Origin: Lachnospiraceae bacterium UBA1683
GTDB taxonomy: Bacteria > Bacillota > Clostridia > Lachnospirales > Lachnospiraceae
Direction: 5' to 3'
NCBI GenBank assembly: GCA_002320245.1
Contig: DCKD01000032.1
Location: 1-35,161, forward strand
DNA: 35,161 nt
The notes under the pieces are model-generated. The model did not search any database. It saw only the letters and a list, made by a program, of their open reading frames with translations, and was not told where the DNA came from. Within the stretch, counting starts at the first letter, position 1. Each line of letters begins with the position of its first letter. Below are positions 8,106 through 15,876 of this stretch, piece after piece. The translations under genes and the position numbers were made by a program.

Positions 8106-8112
8106 TATAAAA

Positions 8113-8139
8113 TTAGCACTCTTTTTCGGTGAGTGCTAA
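8113..8139. promoter_or_regulatory. CIRCE element (HrcA operator)
   Basis: TTAGCACTC (8113-8121), nine bases, then GAGTGCTAA (8131-8139) is a perfect match to the CIRCE consensus bound by the heat-shock repressor HrcA. It lies immediately upstream of the htpG promoter and 17 bp after the cbiO stop. In B. subtilis, CIRCE controls groE and dnaK but not htpG, so the placement is informative. Its stem-loop might also mark the end of the cbi transcript. Confidence 0.93.
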
Positions 8140-8156
8140 TAAAGTAACCTGCCATC

Positions 8157-9017
8157 TCATTCGCTTTTCCTGTCCTTGCCGATTTTATCAATGCTCTGTT
8201 CCAGCTCTTTCATGCTGACCGGCATATCCTCTGCCGGCCCTAACACACCCTTTGCGCAAAGCTTCCGGTAAATCCGGACCGCCATCGGTTCTTCCAGGTT
8301 GGTCTTCTCCAACGCATCTGTATCCCGGCAGACCTCTGCCGGAGTTCCCTGTTTCAGCACATTGCCATCATGCATCAGCACAATTTCATCCGCCCATGCG
8401 CAGGCGTAATCAATGTCATGTGTTGCCATCAGAATCGTGATTCCCTCTTGAGAAAGCTGATTCACAAGCTCATTGACAATCCGTGTGTGTTTCGGGTCCA
8501 GTGCGCTTGCAGGTTCATCCAGAATAATCACATCCGGGTGCATCACAAGGATGTCCGCGATGGACACCTGTTTCTTCTGGCCGCCGCTCAAAGCGTGTGT
8601 CGGTTTATCCCGAAACGGCGTGATTGTGAGACGTTCTATGACTCCGTCTACCTCCTCCTTCGCCCGCCCCTCCGGAACACCAAGATTCAGGATGCCAAAT
8701 GAAATTTCCTGTGACACACTCGCCGAGAATAATTGATTATCCGGATCCTGAAATACGATTCCCACCCGTCTCCGTATATCCAGCAGCCCTTTTTTCGAAT
8801 AATCGAACGGTTTCCCGTTGAGGTACAGTGTCCCGGAATCCGGTCTGTGAATCCCATTGAGGCAGAGGAAAAAGGTGGACTTTCCGGAACCGTTCGCACC
8901 CATAAACGCCACCTTACTGCCCCTTTTTATGCTTAAATTTACGTTGTCCAGAGCACGTCTGCCATCCTCTTCATAGGAAAAGCAAATGTTTTCCGCCTGC
9001 AAAATCATTTCACTCAT
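8157..9017 (-). CDS. cbiO: Cobalt ECF transporter ATP-binding protein CbiO
   Basis: A 286-residue ABC ATPase. Walker A GANGSGKST is at 40-48, the Q-loop is in VFQDPDNQLFS, the signature is LSGGQKK and Walker B is VIILDEPASALD followed by the H-loop ATHD. The QDPDNQLFS form is characteristic of ECF/cobalt ATPases. The start chosen is the ATG at 9017 (GAGGAG 5 nt upstream); longer readings to 9128 enter a hairpin element. As last gene of the cbiMNQO operon it powers cobalt import for B12 synthesis. A 188-bp structured spacer separates it from cbiQ, which is unusual in this operon. Confidence 0.93.
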   Translation of the reverse strand: MSEMILQAENICFSYEEDGRRALDNVNLSIKRGSKVAFMGANGSGKSTFFLCLNGIHRPDSGTLYLNGKPFDYSKKGLLDIRRRVGIVFQDPDNQLFSASVSQEISFGILNLGVPEGRAKEEVDGVIERLTITPFRDKPTHALSGGQKKQVSIADILVMHPDVIILDEPASALDPKHTRIVNELVNQLSQEGITILMATHDIDYACAWADEIVLMHDGNVLKQGTPAEVCRDTDALEKTNLEEPMAVRIYRKLCAKGVLGPAEDMPVSMKELEQSIDKIGKDRKSE

Positions 9018-9043
9018 ATCTACTCCTCGTCTCTTGCTGATTG

Positions 9044-9202
9044 TAAGAGCTGCAACAGTTATGCCGGAAGGCAGAACTGTTATGCATCCTGCCATTTTAA
9101 ATCGCCTATGGCGATGGGCAGGATGCATTCAGGTCAGAACGTTCATCCCCGTACCCTATCAGTATTATAATTGAGTGCTGACTGAACTGTTCCTAAGAGC
9201 TG
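9044..9202. mobile_element. Candidate MITE-like insertion between cbiQ and cbiO
   Basis: The 9-bp sequence TAAGAGCTG occurs in the same orientation at 9044-9052 and 9194-9202 and flanks 141 bp. That segment has inverted ends: AACAGTT at 9054-9060 and AACTGTT at 9185-9191. Inside are two hairpins: 9054-9081 (AACAGTT/AACTGTT plus TGCC/GGCA) and 9082-9128 (12-bp perfect arms with an inner ATCGCC/GGCGAT stem). Short size, inverted ends, flanking duplication and no coding capacity suggest a non-autonomous element. No transposase is present in the window. Confidence 0.5.
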
Positions 9203-9204
9203 TC

Positions 9205-9975
9205 TCACGGAAGTTGCAAAATGCAGCCCACAAGCAGCGCTATTTCAAATAAAACCACCAGCACAATTTCTTTTCTCTTCGGAGGATAGCTCTCCTGCAG
9301 TACCCGGATCCGTCCGTCATACCCGCGGGACTCCATCGCGTCATATAGTGCATTCGAGCGCTTCAATGCACGGATAAACAATACTGCTGCCATCTGCCCG
9401 AATGACCGGACTGATGTCTTAAAATCCTGATACCCAAGCCGTGACTTCTGGGACGTCTGGATAGCAGACGCCGTCTGAGTCAGCACAAAAATAAAGCGGT
9501 AAATCAACAGCATCAATTCCACCATCATCTGCGGACAGTGTATCTTTGCGAGCACCCCCAATATGTCTGTCATCGTTGTATTCAGTGATAGGAAATACAG
9601 ACAGGACACCGCTGCAAATGCACTGAGAATCAGCCGCGCCGCAAACATAAGGGACGCCCGGCTTCCGGTCATATACCAGGAACCGATCGGAATCGCATAC
9701 GCATCCAGCGGCGACTTTGAGACATTTACAATAACCGCACCTGTGCTCAGCAAGATGAAAGCCAGCGGAATCAACATCAGCCTCCGATAAACCACAAAGG
9801 GGATTCTGCCCTTTCCCACCGTCAGAATCCCATTTACCGTCAATACAATTGCTGCCATCACCAGCGACCGACTGATAACGCAAAACAATAGTGTCAATAT
9901 TGCATAGGTAAATTTTACCTCTGCGTTTGTATATCGAAGCCTGGAACTATAACAAAGCTTGTCAATTACAATCAT
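9205..9975 (-). CDS. cbiQ: Cobalt ECF transporter transmembrane protein CbiQ
   Basis: A 256-residue integral membrane protein with several hydrophobic helices. It carries the conserved cytoplasmic coupling motif near the end (AMESRGYDGRIR), which is the A-R-G type helix that contacts CbiO in ECF T-components. It starts one base after cbiN ends, with AGGAG 7 nt upstream. In the complex it joins the CbiM/CbiN substrate-binding part to the ATPase. Confidence 0.92.
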   Translation of the reverse strand: MIVIDKLCYSSRLRYTNAEVKFTYAILTLLFCVISRSLVMAAIVLTVNGILTVGKGRIPFVVYRRLMLIPLAFILLSTGAVIVNVSKSPLDAYAIPIGSWYMTGSRASLMFAARLILSAFAAVSCLYFLSLNTTMTDILGVLAKIHCPQMMVELMLLIYRFIFVLTQTASAIQTSQKSRLGYQDFKTSVRSFGQMAAVLFIRALKRSNALYDAMESRGYDGRIRVLQESYPPKRKEIVLVVLFEIALLVGCILQLP

Positions 9976-9976
9976 T

Positions 9977-10303
9977 TTATAACTCCTGCTCTTCTCCTGT
10001 CTTCTTCATCCATTTTTTGCGTTCAACCAGCCGTCCCATCACAAACGCAATGACGCCGACGCCAATTCCTGTCTGCACGCAGAATAACAGGCTCTCGACT
10101 TCTCCCGGAAGTTCCCCGCCGATAATCTCCTCCAGAACCGGAGTTGCCCACGGCTCATACTCTCCGTGAATCTCTTCCACCATCACGCTCCCGGCGTCAT
10201 CGGAGCCGCCGAACTCTGCATCTCTCAGCGCAAACAGCGGTACAAATGCGATTAATACAGCTACCACCAACAAAATAATGACTGTCTTTGTATTCTTGCT
10301 CAT
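9977..10303 (-). CDS. cbiN: Cobalt transport accessory protein CbiN
   Basis: A 108-residue protein with two membrane helices, at residues 7-25 and about 78-94. The outside loop between them has the family pattern FGGSD...YEPWATPV and GEVESLLFCVQTGIGVGVI. CbiN is the small subunit that pairs with CbiM to allow metal loading. It starts one base after cbiM ends, which is consistent with tight translational coupling. Confidence 0.93.
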   Translation of the reverse strand: MSKNTKTVIILLVVAVLIAFVPLFALRDAEFGGSDDAGSVMVEEIHGEYEPWATPVLEEIIGGELPGEVESLLFCVQTGIGVGVIAFVMGRLVERKKWMKKTGEEQEL

Positions 10304-10304
10304 C

Positions 10305-11054
10305 TTATTTCGCCTCCTTCAGAAATCCAACTGCTTTCAGTTCCGGACGCGCGTAAGTCTCCAGTGCGATGACAATAACTACTGTCAGAATTCCCTCAAT
10401 GACCGCCAACGGCACCTGCGTCGGTGCGAATACGCCGAGGAATTTTACCGCAGATGCTGCCACGCCGCCTGACTCGGACGGATAAGCAAGGGCGAGCTGA
10501 ATACTCGTCACACAATATGTAAATAAGTCACCCAGGAATGCAGCGAGGAATACAGAAATCCTCTTATTCACTTTGCATTTCCCACATAATTTATAAATTC
10601 CGTAGGATACAAGCGGACCTGCAATTGCCATGGAAAATGTATTTGCTCCCAATGTTGTCAGCCCTCCGTGCGCCAGCAGGACTGCCTGGAAAATCAATAC
10701 GATAATCCCCAATACACTGACAGCCGCCGGTCCGAGCAAAATGGCTCCCAGCCCGGTTCCTGTCATATGGGAACAGCTTCCCGTAACAGACGGGATTTTC
10801 AGGGAAGAAATCACGAATACAAACGCACCGGACATAGCGACCAGTGTGATGACTCTGCGATTCTCCTGTAATTTCTTTTTCAGTGAAATGAACCCTGCTG
10901 CCAGAAACGGCAGACAAACAACACCCCATGCAACACAAAATGATACCGGAAGATATCCCTCCATGATATGCATCGCGTTTGCCACGGGGGCAACAGCAAA
11001 CAGTACTGCAAACGCAATCACTGCCCGCATTACGATTTTTTCTCTCTTAGACAT
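10305..11054 (-). CDS. cbiM: Cobalt ECF transporter S-component CbiM
   Basis: A 249-residue membrane protein. A cleavable-looking signal (AVAPVANA) leaves a mature N-terminus of M-H-I-M-E-G. The His at position 2 of the mature chain is the metal ligand known in CbiM/NikM proteins. The following G-S-C-S-H-M-T-G-T-G-L-G and L-L-A-H-G-G-L-T-T-L-G-A-N motifs are diagnostic. First gene of cbiMNQO, downstream of a cobalamin riboswitch, which supports cobalt instead of nickel as substrate. Confidence 0.95.
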   Translation of the reverse strand: MSKREKIVMRAVIAFAVLFAVAPVANAMHIMEGYLPVSFCVAWGVVCLPFLAAGFISLKKKLQENRRVITLVAMSGAFVFVISSLKIPSVTGSCSHMTGTGLGAILLGPAAVSVLGIIVLIFQAVLLAHGGLTTLGANTFSMAIAGPLVSYGIYKLCGKCKVNKRISVFLAAFLGDLFTYCVTSIQLALAYPSESGGVAASAVKFLGVFAPTQVPLAVIEGILTVVIVIALETYARPELKAVGFLKEAK

Positions 11055-11101
11055 GTTTTTTCTCTCCTTCAGTTATTTTCCCGTAACTCTTCCAAATTTG
11101 C

Positions 11102-11240
11102 AACTGTTGAGAGCCATCTTAAAATCCTGTGGATTTTTTGATGTGGCGTATCCGCCATATGCATCTGCAACGGTTTATGCTTATGTATGCAAGCATCCAA
11201 CACATAAAACCGTTGCAGATGCGCATGGCTCTGAACAGTT
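11102..11240. repeat. Large nested inverted-repeat element between riboswitch and cbiM
   Basis: Outer arms 11102-11117 and 11225-11240 match in 15 of 16 positions (AACTGTTGAGAGCCAT against ATGGCTCTGAACAGTT). Inside are a 16-bp perfect pair around GCATCTGCAACGGTTT (from 11161) and AAACCGTTGCAGATGC (to 11222), and small stems AAAATCC/GGATTTT and GGCG/CGCC. The 139 bp would fold into one long branched hairpin in the cbiM leader RNA. Its ends resemble those of the other AACTGTT-bounded elements in this window, so it may be a dispersed repeat inserted into the leader. Confidence 0.6.
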
Positions 11241-11242
11241 AC

Positions 11243-11430
11243 CCAGATTCTATTAAAAGTGAATATTCTGACTCAGGCATCAAACATCCTGCTCCGCCTT
11301 CTCACAGGCTTGCGCCCGCAATGGCATCATGGAACAGCACTAGCCAATACAGCAACGGGTATTGTGCGGGATTCTCACCCGGCTTCCTCTGCCGCGTGCG
11401 GCAAATCTTTTAATCGGTCGCTGAATCTGG
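11243..11430 (-). promoter_or_regulatory. Cobalamin (B12) riboswitch upstream of cbiMNQO
   Basis: Read on the minus strand, the region has the hallmark order of the cobalamin aptamer. GGAAGCCGGGTGAGAATCCC is followed by a CCGTTGCTGTA block, then GATGCCATTG and GAGAAGGCGG (the GCCACTG and GGGAAGG boxes in variant form), and finally GATGCCTGAGTCAGAATA. A closing P1 stem is visible: CCAGATTC at 11430-11423 pairs exactly with GAATCTGG at 11250-11243. Adenosyl- or methylcobalamin binding should switch off the cobalt importer. The expression platform is unclear because a 139-bp hairpin element lies between aptamer and cbiM. Confidence 0.9.
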
Positions 11431-11529
11431 ATTTGTATAAAATTCCGGCGTATGGAATTACGCCACGGATAAGTTTAGCACAAAATGGGAAAAAAGCTAC
11501 CAATTGCAATCATTTTTTGCTGTAGTTCT

Positions 11530-11551
11530 TTCAAAGGGGACTGCCCCCTTA
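11530..11551. repeat. AAAGGGGACTG-type inverted repeat downstream of ctpA-like gene
   Basis: AAGGGG/CCCCTT arms around ACTG, about 7-28 bp after the S41 protease stop. On the minus-strand RNA it is a GC-rich hairpin followed by only UUU, so it may be a weak terminator. The core is shared with the larger inverted repeat at 27966-28015. Confidence 0.5.
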
Positions 11552-11557
11552 AAAATT

Positions 11558-12853
11558 TTATAAACTTTTCAACTGCTCCTGCACGACCTCCAATGCTTTA
11601 TCCAACTGGTTATCCGCTGCCGCATCTTGTTCATTCGGCTCATACCCAACTTCTACATCCGGCGTCACGCCTTTTTTATTGATACAGCGTCCGTTTGGCG
11701 TGAAATATTCGGCAAGTGTTACTTTCATCGCCGTTCCGTCACTAAAGGGAATAATCTGCTGGACCACGCCCTTTCCGTATGTGGTCGTTCCGACAATCTT
11801 TCCGATTCCGTAGTCCTGGACCGCTCCGGAGAAAATCTCGGATGCACTTGCACTATACTGGTTCACAAGCACTGCCATCGGTTTTGTAAATTCATGGCTT
11901 CCATCAGACGTATATGTTTCTTCATTCCCGTTTTTATCTTTGACTGAAACAATGGTTCCCTTCGGAAGCAGTAATTTCAACATATCGGTTACTGTATCGA
12001 CATTGCCTCCCGGATTGCTGCGCAAATCAATAACCAGCCCCTGCATTCCCTGTTCATCCAGAGCGTCCAAAGCCGTCTTAAACTGATTCAGCGTAACATC
12101 GTCAAATTCACTGACTGCAATATAACCAATCCGATTGTCTTTCATTTCATAAGATACCGTCGGCATCTCCAGCGATTTTCTCGTGGCAGTCAGCTCCAAC
12201 TGTTCCCCGTCACGGTTTACATAAAGTGTAACTTTTGTTCCTTCCTCTCCACGGATCCAGCTTACAATTTCATCCAGCTCCTCGTCTGAAATGGTGTTGC
12301 CGTCAACCTTATATATGATGTCCCCCTCTTTCACGCCTGCCTCTTCTGCCGGAGTGCCCTCATATACTTTTGCCACAACCGCGCCGCCAGTCTCCGTATC
12401 CTTCATCAGCGACGCCCCGATACCGGAATATTTCCCACTGACACTCTCCATCAGCTTTTTTCGTTCTTCTGCTGTATAGTAAACCGTATACTGGTCTCCA
12501 AGTCCCGCAACATAACCGGAATAAATTCCGTCCTCCAATGCATCCTCGTCTACTTCGTCTTCATACAGATAGTACTTATCAATAACTTTTTGAATCTGTT
12601 TCAGTTTCTGTTGTACCTTTTTCTCCTGTTTTGATTCTGCAACCATCGTTTCACCTTTTACAACTGAAACGCCATAGCAAATCCCTGTACCCGCAATCAG
12701 CACTGCCAGCACGGCTATTACTCCGCAAAGCACGCCTTTCCAGAACTTTCTATTATCATTTGCGCTGTCTTCCATCTTTTCTGCTGCCTTATTCTCTATC
12801 TTATTTTCAAACTTTCCTTCCATATTGCCCTGCCTTAATTCATGATTCTGCAT
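11558..12853 (-). CDS. C-terminal processing protease, S41 family (CtpA/CtpB type)
   Basis: A 431-residue protein. Cytoplasmic N-terminus of about 36 residues, one membrane anchor at about 38-61, a PDZ domain at about 135-225 (GIGASL...GTPAEEAGVKEGDIIYKVDG) and an S41 protease core. Catalytic residues by family alignment are Ser336 in SASASE and Lys361 in TYGKG. It faces the outside of the membrane and cuts exposed C-termini. In spore formers relatives act in sporulation signalling (SpoIVB/CtpB), in others in trimming cell-wall enzymes. It follows the M23 peptidase and ftsEX, so a role in turning over the divisome hydrolase is plausible (inference). ATG at 12823 is an alternative start. Confidence 0.92.
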   Translation of the reverse strand: MQNHELRQGNMEGKFENKIENKAAEKMEDSANDNRKFWKGVLCGVIAVLAVLIAGTGICYGVSVVKGETMVAESKQEKKVQQKLKQIQKVIDKYYLYEDEVDEDALEDGIYSGYVAGLGDQYTVYYTAEERKKLMESVSGKYSGIGASLMKDTETGGAVVAKVYEGTPAEEAGVKEGDIIYKVDGNTISDEELDEIVSWIRGEEGTKVTLYVNRDGEQLELTATRKSLEMPTVSYEMKDNRIGYIAVSEFDDVTLNQFKTALDALDEQGMQGLVIDLRSNPGGNVDTVTDMLKLLLPKGTIVSVKDKNGNEETYTSDGSHEFTKPMAVLVNQYSASASEIFSGAVQDYGIGKIVGTTTYGKGVVQQIIPFSDGTAMKVTLAEYFTPNGRCINKKGVTPDVEVGYEPNEQDAAADNQLDKALEVVQEQLKSL

Positions 12854-12881
12854 GATAGTCTTAATCCCATATTTTCCAGAA

Positions 12882-12926
12882 ACGGCTCAGAAATACTCTC
12901 ATAATGAAAAAGTATTTCTGAACCGT
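12882..12926 (-). terminator. Hairpin between M23 peptidase and S41 protease genes
   Basis: Sixteen-base arms at 12882-12897 and 12911-12926 pair fully on the minus-strand RNA with one G-U. Only UUUC follows, so it probably acts as a partial terminator or attenuator and separates the ftsEX-M23 transcript from ctpA. Confidence 0.55.
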
Positions 12927-12936
12927 CTTCATCGTT

Positions 12937-14100
12937 TTATAAATAGTTCTGTGGATTCACCGCAACATTATTCAATTCTACCTGAAAATGCAAATGTGCA
13001 CCAAATGAGTTACCAGTATTTCCGACATATCCTATCTGCTGTCCTTTTTGTACATACTGTCCCGCTGATACGGCAAGCGCCGAATGGTGCATATATTTTG
13101 TTACCAGTCCATTCCCATGATTGATAACGACCCAGTTACCGGCACTATCGCTCCACCCGGCTATAACAACTGTTCCGGCATCCGCCGCATAGGTAGGTGT
13201 TCCCACTGCCGCCGCAAGGTCCAATCCTTTATGAAATGCACCGTCAAAATCACGGTACCCAAATGTACTGGATATGTAAGCTCCCGGACACGGATTTGTA
13301 AACTGTCCGTTTCCACTTACCACATTCCCGGATGATGGGGGAACATAACTGCTGCTGCCGCCTCCACCGCCGCCGCTATTGTTATTTGCCGACTGCTGTG
13401 CTGCCGCCGCTGCCTGTTCCTGCTTGATCCGCTCCGCCTCTGCCTGTGCAATCAGGTTCTTCAGTGTCGTCGCATTTTCACCAATCTGCTGCTCCAGATC
13501 TGCAAGCTGCACATTGGTATTATCCAGCGTTGTCTGCACTTCATTCTGTTTGCTGATTAATTGATTCTGTAAGGACTCCAGCTCCGTATACTCTGTCTGT
13601 AATGCCGCCTCTTTCTTCTCGACATCCTTCACAACGCTCTGGAATTCTGTCAGCATATCTCTATCATATGAAGAAATCTGTGAAACATACTCAGCTTTGT
13701 TCAGAAAGTCTCCAATATCCTCACTGCTAATCAGGACTTCTATCATCTGCGAGCTTCCATTCTCATACATGAATTTAATTCGTTTTTTCATGCTCTGATA
13801 CTGATTGTCTTCATTAATTTTTGCCTGAACCAGGTCTTCCTCTGCTTTCTGGATCTCTGTCTGCTTTGCAGTCAGCTTTTTCTCAGCGTTCTCCATATCT
13901 TTCACAATCGCATTTAACTGTGTCGTCAAAGAGTCCTTATTCGCCTGTGCAGAATCCTTCTGTGACTGCAGCTCGTCGGCTTTCTTCTGTGCATCTTCAA
14001 TTGTTGTCGCATTGACATTGAGCACCATCCCCATACTCAGGGCCAATGCAGTTATCCCGCTTATTATACTCCTCTTTCTTCTGTTCATTTTACTCACCAT
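12937..14100 (-). CDS. Secreted M23 peptidase with coiled coil, EnvC/PcsB-like partner of FtsEX
   Basis: A 387-residue protein. Signal peptide to about residue 31 (VLNVNA), a long coiled coil at about 33-235 rich in Gln/Glu/Lys, a Gly/Ser linker at 242-265 and a C-terminal LytM (M23) domain at about 270-387. Zinc ligands are intact (His290, Asp294, His371), as are active-site His338/339 and His369. The coiled-coil plus LytM layout directly after ftsX is that of FtsEX-controlled cell-division hydrolases. Unlike E. coli EnvC, whose LytM domain is a non-catalytic activator, this one should be an active endopeptidase. ATG at 14088 is an alternative start. Confidence 0.9.
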   Translation of the reverse strand: MVSKMNRRKRSIISGITALALSMGMVLNVNATTIEDAQKKADELQSQKDSAQANKDSLTTQLNAIVKDMENAEKKLTAKQTEIQKAEEDLVQAKINEDNQYQSMKKRIKFMYENGSSQMIEVLISSEDIGDFLNKAEYVSQISSYDRDMLTEFQSVVKDVEKKEAALQTEYTELESLQNQLISKQNEVQTTLDNTNVQLADLEQQIGENATTLKNLIAQAEAERIKQEQAAAAAQQSANNNSGGGGGGSSSYVPPSSGNVVSGNGQFTNPCPGAYISSTFGYRDFDGAFHKGLDLAAAVGTPTYAADAGTVVIAGWSDSAGNWVVINHGNGLVTKYMHHSALAVSAGQYVQKGQQIGYVGNTGNSFGAHLHFQVELNNVAVNPQNYL

Positions 14101-14130
14101 GTCATCACTGTTTATGTAGTTCCATCAGAC

Positions 14131-14207
14131 GTAACTATTCAGAACAGTACGCCAAAGACTCGTTCGCGTAAAACATCCACCGCCCATACAGTATCTGTTC
14201 TTAATAG
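14131..14207. repeat. Inverted-repeat element between ftsX and the M23 peptidase gene
   Basis: CTATTCAGAACAG (14135-14147) and CTGTTCTTAATAG (14195-14207) are inverted with one mismatch. The left end GTAACTATTCAGAACAGTACGC resembles the end of the 11102-11240 element, GTAACTGTTCAGAGCCATGCGC on the minus strand. It may belong to the same dispersed family or act as an intra-operon hairpin. Confidence 0.45.
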
Positions 14208-14211
14208 CACA

Positions 14212-15165
14212 TCAAACTTTCAAGTGCTTGCGCACTGTGGAATAGCTTCCGATAAATCCAATTCCCACTCCAAGCAGTAATCCGATTGGAAGTAAGTACC
14301 GGTATACCGTAGATACCGGAAGAAATTCAATGATATTATTCAGAATACTGAACTTTGTCAGAATATATGTAACCGCTTTTCCGTACAGTGCATATAGCAG
14401 TCCCAATGGAATCAATGCACCGATTATTCCCATAATCAAACCTTCGATTACGAACGGGGAACGGACAACAAAATCCTTCGCTCCGATATATTTCATAATG
14501 GCAATCTCTTCCTTCCGGACAGTAATCCCCATAGAAACCGTATTACTAATCAGGAAAATAGATACGCCAAACAAAATCAAAATGATTGCAACTGACACAT
14601 AACCTACCAGTACATTCACACTGGAAAGCGTATTTGCAACAACATCAGACTTATTGACCTTACGGACGCCGTCCAGACTCTTTGCAAATTTTACCAAATC
14701 CTGCTGAGTTGACGCAAGTGATTTACTTTTGGCAATGATGTCCTTCCCGTTATCTTCTACAGTCTTCATATAGACTTCGTAATTATCGGAACCCGCCAGC
14801 GGATTGTCATTCTTGAATCCATCTGCCAGCTCTTCATTATCTTCAAAGTATTCACCCTTGAACTTATCCCATGCATCATCCGCAGACACATAATTAACTT
14901 CCTTCACATCATCTCTGCTCCGCAACTGCTCTCCGATGTCCTGTACCTGTTCATCTGTCACACCATCCTCAAAAAAAACAGTAATAGCCACACCTTCTTC
15001 TGCTGTCTTAATAATATACTGGAAATTCAGCAGAATAGCCGCAAATAAACCAAACAGGAAAATACAGGCTGACATCGTTGCGATAGCTGCAATCGAAAAC
15101 ATCTTATTTCTTCCGATGTTTTTGACACCCTGTTTCCCCACATATCCTAATGTACTAATTCTCAT
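14212..15165 (-). CDS. ftsX: Cell division protein FtsX
   Basis: A 317-residue membrane protein with four transmembrane segments: about 25-48, then three in the last third at roughly 190-210, 237-262 and 290-310. A large extracellular domain of about 120 residues after the first helix is the part that contacts peptidoglycan hydrolases. The start overlaps the end of ftsE by 11 bases, the usual coupling for this pair. With FtsE it transmits ATP-driven changes across the membrane to the M23 enzyme encoded next. Confidence 0.95.
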   Translation of the reverse strand: MRISTLGYVGKQGVKNIGRNKMFSIAAIATMSACIFLFGLFAAILLNFQYIIKTAEEGVAITVFFEDGVTDEQVQDIGEQLRSRDDVKEVNYVSADDAWDKFKGEYFEDNEELADGFKNDNPLAGSDNYEVYMKTVEDNGKDIIAKSKSLASTQQDLVKFAKSLDGVRKVNKSDVVANTLSSVNVLVGYVSVAIILILFGVSIFLISNTVSMGITVRKEEIAIMKYIGAKDFVVRSPFVIEGLIMGIIGALIPLGLLYALYGKAVTYILTKFSILNNIIEFLPVSTVYRYLLPIGLLLGVGIGFIGSYSTVRKHLKV

Positions 15166-15841
15166 CTATATACCCACCTTTTTGTTCATCACTAACGATT
15201 ACGCCTTGTTTCATCGTAATTACACGTTCGTTCATCTCGTTTACGATTTCCTGATTATGAGTAACAACAAGCACGGTTGTTCCCCTCTCGTTCGCCTCCT
15301 TCAGCAGACTCATGATTTCCCATGAGTTCGTCGGGTCCAGGTTACCGGTCGGCTCGTCTGCCAACAAAATTGCAGGTTCATTTACAATTGCTCTTGCAAT
15401 TGCAACACGCTGCTGTTCTCCACCTGAAAGCTCTTTCGGATAAGACTTATACTTCTGTGCAAGCCCCACCAGAGACAGTGCAGCAGGTACTTTTCTTTTA
15501 ATCACCCTCGTCGGTGTCTCAGTTACACGCAGTGCAAATGCAATATTTTCATAGATATTACGGTCTTTTAACAGACGGAAATCCTGGAATACAACTCCCA
15601 GTCCTCTTCTGTATTTTGCAACGTTTCTGTGTTTCATACGGTTCAGATTCTGACCGTTCACAATAATCGTACCGTTGGTAGGCTCCAGTTCTTTCATAAT
15701 CAGGCGAATCAGTGTGGACTTCCCGGAACCACTGTCACCAACGATGAAAACGAACTCGCCGCGCTCAATCTTAACAGATACCCCGTTAAGAGCAGCATTT
15801 CCCTTTGAGTACTCTTTCGTTACGTTTTTTAATTCAATCAT
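15155..15841 (-). CDS. ftsE: Cell division ATP-binding protein FtsE
   Basis: A 228-residue ABC ATPase. Walker A GDSGSGKST is at 35-43, Q-loop VFQDFRLL, signature LSGGEQQR, Walker B ILLADEPTGNLD and H-loop THN. The VFQDFRLLKDR form is distinctive for FtsE. GGAGG lies just before the ATG at 15841. The gap to the upstream regulator is only 35 bp, with no promoter visible, so ftsEX may be co-transcribed with it. Confidence 0.96.
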   Translation of the reverse strand: MIELKNVTKEYSKGNAALNGVSVKIERGEFVFIVGDSGSGKSTLIRLIMKELEPTNGTIIVNGQNLNRMKHRNVAKYRRGLGVVFQDFRLLKDRNIYENIAFALRVTETPTRVIKRKVPAALSLVGLAQKYKSYPKELSGGEQQRVAIARAIVNEPAILLADEPTGNLDPTNSWEIMSLLKEANERGTTVLVVTHNQEIVNEMNERVITMKQGVIVSDEQKGGYIDEN

Positions 15842-15876
15842 ATGCTCCTCCTAATTATTTTTACTCCTTTGTAAAA

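Noticed and set aside
11058..11120. Plus-strand terminator (AAAATCC-TGT-GGATTTTTT) near 11120-11140
   Set aside because: No plus-strand gene feeds it; it is better explained as an inner stem of the nested element at 11102-11240.
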